16,985 nucleotides of DNA from DATAOG01 sp046727895. GTDB lineage: Bacteria; Pseudomonadota; Alphaproteobacteria; Geminicoccales; Geminicoccaceae. The translations under genes and the position numbers were made by a program. The stretch is from assembly GCA_046727895.1 (NCBI GenBank), contig JBKPDM010000330.1, positions 1 to 16,985 on the forward strand, in the 5' to 3' direction. The notes beneath the pieces are model-generated. The model was not told the origin of the DNA. It was given only the letters and a program-made list of their open reading frames with translations, and did not search any database. Positions 13,606-16,985 of this stretch are shown one piece after another. Each line of letters opens with the position of its first letter. Position 1 is the first letter of the stretch.

Positions 13606-14532
13606 ATGGCCAGAGCACCGGCCAGGGGGGCGTTGCCCCCCGCCTCCTTGGAGCGGCTGCGCCAGCGCGCGGCCGGCCTGATGGGTGGCGGCGGCGAGCT
13701 GACTGCGGAGAGCCTGTGGGGGGCGCTGTTCGTCGTCCCCTACATCGCCGTCTTCCTGCTGTTCGTCGTCTACCCGGTGCTCTACGGCCTCTGGCTCGGC
13801 AGCAGCCCGGCGAGCTACGTGGCCCTGCTCGGCGATCCGCTCTACCTCCGCACCGTCTGGAACACCCTCCTGCTCCTGATCATCGGGGTCAACGTCAAGA
13901 TGTTCCTGGCGCTCTTGCTGTCCGGGTTCTTCCATCAGGGCTATCGCTGGGTGAAGTGGCTGTTCTTGATCTTCATCCTGCCCTGGGCGGTGCCGGCGAT
14001 CCCGACCTTCATCTCCGCTCACTGGATGCTGAACGGCCAATGGGGCCTGATCAACAACATCATCTGGGATCTGTTCCGCAAGGAGGGGCCGGGCTGGCTA
14101 ACCACGCCGGGCCTCGCCATGACCTCGGTGATCGTGTTCTACATCTGGAAGTGGATGCCGTTCTGGACGGTGATCTTCCTCGCCGGCCGGACCGCGATCC
14201 CCGGCGATCTCTACGAAGCGGCTGCGATCGACGGCGCCACCGGCCTGCAACGCTTCCGCTACGTCACCTTCCCGATGATGCGCAACCTCTACATCATCTG
14301 CACGGTGCTCTCGACCATCTGGACGCTCGGTGACTACAACACGGTGCACTTCATCACCGGCGGCGGCCCGGTGCTCTCGACCCACGTGCTCGCCACCCTC
14401 GGTATCCGTGCCGCCTTTGAGCTCAGCGATCCGGCGCTCGGCGTCGCGACCGTGATCACCGCCCTGCCGGTGCTGGTGCCGCTGGTGATGTACCTCATGC
14501 ACAAGCTGCACCGGGAGGCGGTCGAGCTATGA
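13606..14532 (+). CDS. Sugar ABC transporter permease, MalF/UgpA-like
   Basis: Inner-membrane permease of 308 residues with about six hydrophobic segments, the first at about 40-65 (GALFVVPYIAVFLLFVVYP). The EAA loop that contacts the ATPase is EAAAIDGATGLQRFRYVTFP, in the C-terminal third. The ATG at 13606 has GAGG about 7 bases upstream, and longer in-frame starts would lie inside the binding-protein gene. Its stop overlaps the next permease start by four bases (ATGA), so the two are translationally coupled. It forms the MalF-like half of the translocation pore. Confidence 0.92.
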   Translation: MARAPARGALPPASLERLRQRAAGLMGGGGELTAESLWGALFVVPYIAVFLLFVVYPVLYGLWLGSSPASYVALLGDPLYLRTVWNTLLLLIIGVNVKMFLALLLSGFFHQGYRWVKWLFLIFILPWAVPAIPTFISAHWMLNGQWGLINNIIWDLFRKEGPGWLTTPGLAMTSVIVFYIWKWMPFWTVIFLAGRTAIPGDLYEAAAIDGATGLQRFRYVTFPMMRNLYIICTVLSTIWTLGDYNTVHFITGGGPVLSTHVLATLGIRAAFELSDPALGVATVITALPVLVPLVMYLMHKLHREAVEL

Positions 14533-15395
14533 GCACCGCGGCCGCCACCCTCCCCGGCACCAGGTCCGGGCCCCGCCACACTCTGGCCCTGTTGCTTGGC
14601 CTGATCATCCTGCTCTGGACGCTTATGCCGATCTACAACATCGTCATCGTCTCGCTGCAGTCGAACGATGCGATCTTCAGCGGCAACATCTGGCCGAAGC
14701 AGCCGACGCTCAGCACCTACGCAACGGTTTTCAGGCAGGACTACTGGTACCTCGAGGACTTCTGGGTGCAGATGCTAAACAGCCTGCTGGTCGGAGTCGG
14801 CACAGCGCTGATCGTGGTCGGCATTGCCTCGCTCGCGAGCTTCGCGATCACCCGCCTCAAGGTCCGGTTCGGCGGGCTGCTGTCCAACGCGGCGCTGTTG
14901 ACCTACGTCATCCCGATATCGTTCTTGGCCATTCCGTTTTATAAGATCATGGATGGCTACGGCCTCCTCGATAACTTGTGGTCGCTGATTCTGGTCGAGG
15001 TGACCTTCGCGACCCCCTATGCCATCTTCATCTTTCAGCAGTACAGCACGAGCATCCCGCGCTCGCTCGAGGAGAGCGCCAAGATCGACGGGGCGACCAC
15101 GCCACAGATCTTCTTCCACATCTTCCTGCCACTGATGATGCCGGCGCTGGTCGCGGTCGGCACCTACGCTCTGCTGCTGGCCTGGAACGAGTATCTTTAT
15201 GCCTTCCTGCTGCTGTCGACGCCGACCAAGGTCACGGTGCCGGTGGCGCTCGGCTTCTTCCTCAGCAGCGACGAATCGCCCTGGAACCTCCTGATGGCGG
15301 CCGCGATCGTCTATTCGATCCCGCCGCTCGTGATCTACTATGTGTTCCGCGGCCGCATGACCACCGGGCTGACCATCGGTAGCGTCAAAGGCTGA
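14529..15395 (+). CDS. Sugar ABC transporter permease, MalG/UgpE-like
   Basis: Inner-membrane permease of 288 residues, the MalG-like partner. The first membrane segment is near 18-42 (LALLLGLIILLWTLMPIYNI), with about six in total. The EAA loop reads EESAKIDGATTPQIFFHIFLP, followed by the late LAWNEYLYAFLLL segment typical of this subfamily. The start overlaps the preceding stop by four bases. The ATPase that would power the pore is not encoded next to it; a P450 gene follows instead. A shared ATPase from elsewhere in the genome is likely, as in some CUT1 systems. Confidence 0.92.
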   Translation: MSTAAATLPGTRSGPRHTLALLLGLIILLWTLMPIYNIVIVSLQSNDAIFSGNIWPKQPTLSTYATVFRQDYWYLEDFWVQMLNSLLVGVGTALIVVGIASLASFAITRLKVRFGGLLSNAALLTYVIPISFLAIPFYKIMDGYGLLDNLWSLILVEVTFATPYAIFIFQQYSTSIPRSLEESAKIDGATTPQIFFHIFLPLMMPALVAVGTYALLLAWNEYLYAFLLLSTPTKVTVPVALGFFLSSDESPWNLLMAAAIVYSIPPLVIYYVFRGRMTTGLTIGSVKG

Positions 15396-15440
15396 TTCGT
15401 CAGCCGGCGGACTGCGGGCCTGGATCGGACAGCTCGAGCG

Positions 15441-16814
15441 ATGTCGACGGCAACCGCAGAGGTGAGAGCCGCCGGGCGAAGCGTGATCCGCGAGCCGCCG
15501 GGGCGGCGCGGCCACTGGCTGCTCGGCCACAGCCGCGAGATCGAGCGGGATGCCCTCGGCACCTTCATGCGCGACTTTCGCGAGTTCGGCGACGTCGTCG
15601 CCTATCGCTTCGGGCCGATCCGCGCGTGCCTCCTGGCCCATCCCGAGCACGCCCAGCACGTCCTGCAGAAGAACCACCGCAATTACGACAAGAACGCGTT
15701 CAGCTATCACCGCCTGCGGGCGCTAATCGGCGACGGGCTGATCACGTCGGACGGCGCTCGCTGGCAGGCGCACCGCAGTCTCGCTCAGCCGGCCTTCCAG
15801 CGCCGCCAGCTCGAGAGCGTGGCCGAGGCGAGCCTTAGCGCCGCGGACCGGATCGGCGAATCCTGGCGCACGCGGGCGGCCGACGGCGGCCGCACGGACC
15901 TCCATCGCGACATGATGAGCGTTGCGCTCGAGGTCGCGGCGGCGGTCCTCTTCGGCGCCGAGATCCGCACCGAGGCCGAAGCGGTCGGCGAGGCCCTCGA
16001 CGTCGCGCTTTCGGAAACGGTGCGGCGCATCTACGCCCTGGTGCCGTTCCCGATGTTGGTGCCGACTCCGGCCAATCTCCGCCTGCGGCGCGCGCTTGCC
16101 CGCCTGCATGTCCTGGTCGAGAGGATGATCGAGCGGCGACGGCGGGGCGGGCAGGCGGCTGGCAACCTCCTCGATGGCCTGCTCCAGGGCCTCGATGGCC
16201 GGGCCTTGCGTGACGAGGTGGTCACCTTTCTGCTCGCCGGCCACGAGACCACGGCCAACGCCCTGGTCTGGACGTTCTGGCTGCTCGGCCAGCATCCGCA
16301 CGTCGTGGCGCGCCTGCGCATCGAGATCGAGGCCGCGCTCGGCGAGCGGCGACCGACCCTGGGTGATCTGCCGCGCCTCGGCTACGTCCGCATGGTCCTG
16401 GAAGAGGCGATGCGCCTCTACCCGCCGGTCTGGGTGGTCGACCGCAACACGGTCGCCGAAGACGTCATCGGCGGTTATCGGATCCGCAAGGGCACACTGG
16501 TCATGCTCTCGCAGTACGTGACCCATCGTCACCCGGCGTTCTGGCCGGACCCGGAGCGGTTCGATCCGGAACGCTTCGGGCCGGAAGCGGCGAAGACGCG
16601 GCCGCGCTACGCCTACTTTCCCTTCATCGGTGGGCCGCGTATGTGCATCGGCGCCCAGTTCGCCATGATCGAGGCGATGCTGATTCTAGCCTGTCTCGCC
16701 CGGCGCTTCGCGCTGAGCCCGATCGCCGGCGAGCGGGTGGAGGCCAACCCAAGCGTGACGCTGCGGCCGCGCCACGGCGCCTCGATGCGGGTGACGGCGC
16801 TGCAAAGCGGTTAG
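15441..16814 (+). CDS. Cytochrome P450 monooxygenase
   Basis: Soluble heme-thiolate monooxygenase of 457 residues with no membrane anchor. All core motifs are present: WxxxR in helix C (W108, R112), the I-helix oxygen-activation motif AGHETT (266-271), ExxR in helix K (E322, R325), PERF (371-374) and the heme loop FIGGPRMCIG with ligand C402. The spacing and the ETT-type I-helix resemble the class of bacterial P450s related to fatty-acid and terpene hydroxylases, but the substrate cannot be predicted. It begins 45 bases after the second ABC permease gene on the same strand and may share its transcript. The ribosome binding site is weak (GGACAG). No ferredoxin or reductase gene lies in the window, so its redox partner must come from elsewhere. 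Confidence 0.93.
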   Translation: MSTATAEVRAAGRSVIREPPGRRGHWLLGHSREIERDALGTFMRDFREFGDVVAYRFGPIRACLLAHPEHAQHVLQKNHRNYDKNAFSYHRLRALIGDGLITSDGARWQAHRSLAQPAFQRRQLESVAEASLSAADRIGESWRTRAADGGRTDLHRDMMSVALEVAAAVLFGAEIRTEAEAVGEALDVALSETVRRIYALVPFPMLVPTPANLRLRRALARLHVLVERMIERRRRGGQAAGNLLDGLLQGLDGRALRDEVVTFLLAGHETTANALVWTFWLLGQHPHVVARLRIEIEAALGERRPTLGDLPRLGYVRMVLEEAMRLYPPVWVVDRNTVAEDVIGGYRIRKGTLVMLSQYVTHRHPAFWPDPERFDPERFGPEAAKTRPRYAYFPFIGGPRMCIGAQFAMIEAMLILACLARRFALSPIAGERVEANPSVTLRPRHGASMRVTALQSG

Positions 16815-16856
16815 CGTCGGCTGGTTCGACCCCGCGGGAACGAAAGCAGGGCTCGG

Positions 16857-16985
16857 CTATGTGTGGTGGCTGAAGTGGGCGCGCCGCGCGCCGCCCGTCA
16901 AGGTGGCAAAATCGGCGCCGCTGACCCGGACCAGTCGCCGGTGGTCGCCCGCCTCGAGATAGACTTCGGGCTCCTGGGTCAGGCT
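16857..16985 (-). CDS. C-terminal end of an unidentified protein, cut by window edge
   Basis: A minus-strand frame stays open from the right edge to a TAG at 16859-16857, giving 42 residues (SLTQEPEVYLEAGDHRRLVR, then VSGADFATLTGG). Most codons end in G or C and the composition is protein-like, so I read it as the tail of a gene convergent with the P450. It is too short to assign a family. Confidence 0.5.
   Translation of the reverse strand, partial: SLTQEPEVYLEAGDHRRLVRVSGADFATLTGGARRAHFSHHT

Noticed and set aside
16165..16203. Short direct repeat (CCTCGATGGCC twice) in the P450 gene
   Set aside because: It is an 11-base repeat encoding Leu-Asp-Gly within normal coding sequence, with no sign of a mobile or regulatory element.
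1..16985. Search for CRISPR arrays, insertion sequences, integrases, tRNA or rRNA genes and attachment sites
   Set aside because: No regularly spaced repeats, transposase or integrase motifs, or terminal repeats were seen, and no tRNA or rRNA was noticed. Reading by eye could still miss a degenerate element.

Overview
The window looks like about 17 kb of chromosome from a GC-rich alphaproteobacterium, possibly a soil or rhizosphere relative of the Rhodospirillales or Rhizobiales. The basis is the high GC with strong GC3 bias, the long two-domain dCTP deaminase, an OxyR with the classical cysteine pair, an arsR-arsM pair, and sugar-catabolism genes of a type common in that class. The taxon is an inference. 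I see no tRNA, rRNA, insertion sequence, CRISPR array or phage module.

Layout from left to right. A PLP-dependent trans-sulfuration-family enzyme (minus strand) is cut by the left edge. It is followed by a minus-strand pair: a periplasmic PQQ-type sugar (sorbosone) dehydrogenase and, directly downstream, a small class I cytochrome c that probably takes its electrons. Divergent from these is oxyR (plus). Convergent to oxyR is an arsenic unit, arsR-arsM (minus), with overlapping genes, a near-consensus promoter, and an inverted repeat just downstream of the -10. Divergent from arsR is a 465-residue protein I cannot assign (plus). It has cysteine clusters at both ends, a C-terminal coiled coil, and its own strong promoter with a perfect palindrome over the -10.

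Next comes a minus-strand pair: a D-tagatose 3-epimerase-like TIM-barrel enzyme and an aldehyde dehydrogenase resembling alpha-ketoglutaric semialdehyde dehydrogenase. A D-2-hydroxyacid dehydrogenase-family gene is divergent from them. Together they suggest catabolism of a sugar or sugar acid. The long-form dcd follows, with a hairpin directly before its ribosome binding site. A CUT1-type sugar ABC importer (binding protein and two permeases) comes next, with no ATPase gene in the window, and then a cytochrome P450 45 bases downstream. The right edge holds the last 42 codons of an unidentified minus-strand gene.

The least explained element is the unassigned gene at 5682-7079 and the divergent control region it shares with arsRM. 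The other genes belong to known families, although some pairings are unusual, such as a P450 with a sugar importer and oxyR beside a PQQ dehydrogenase.
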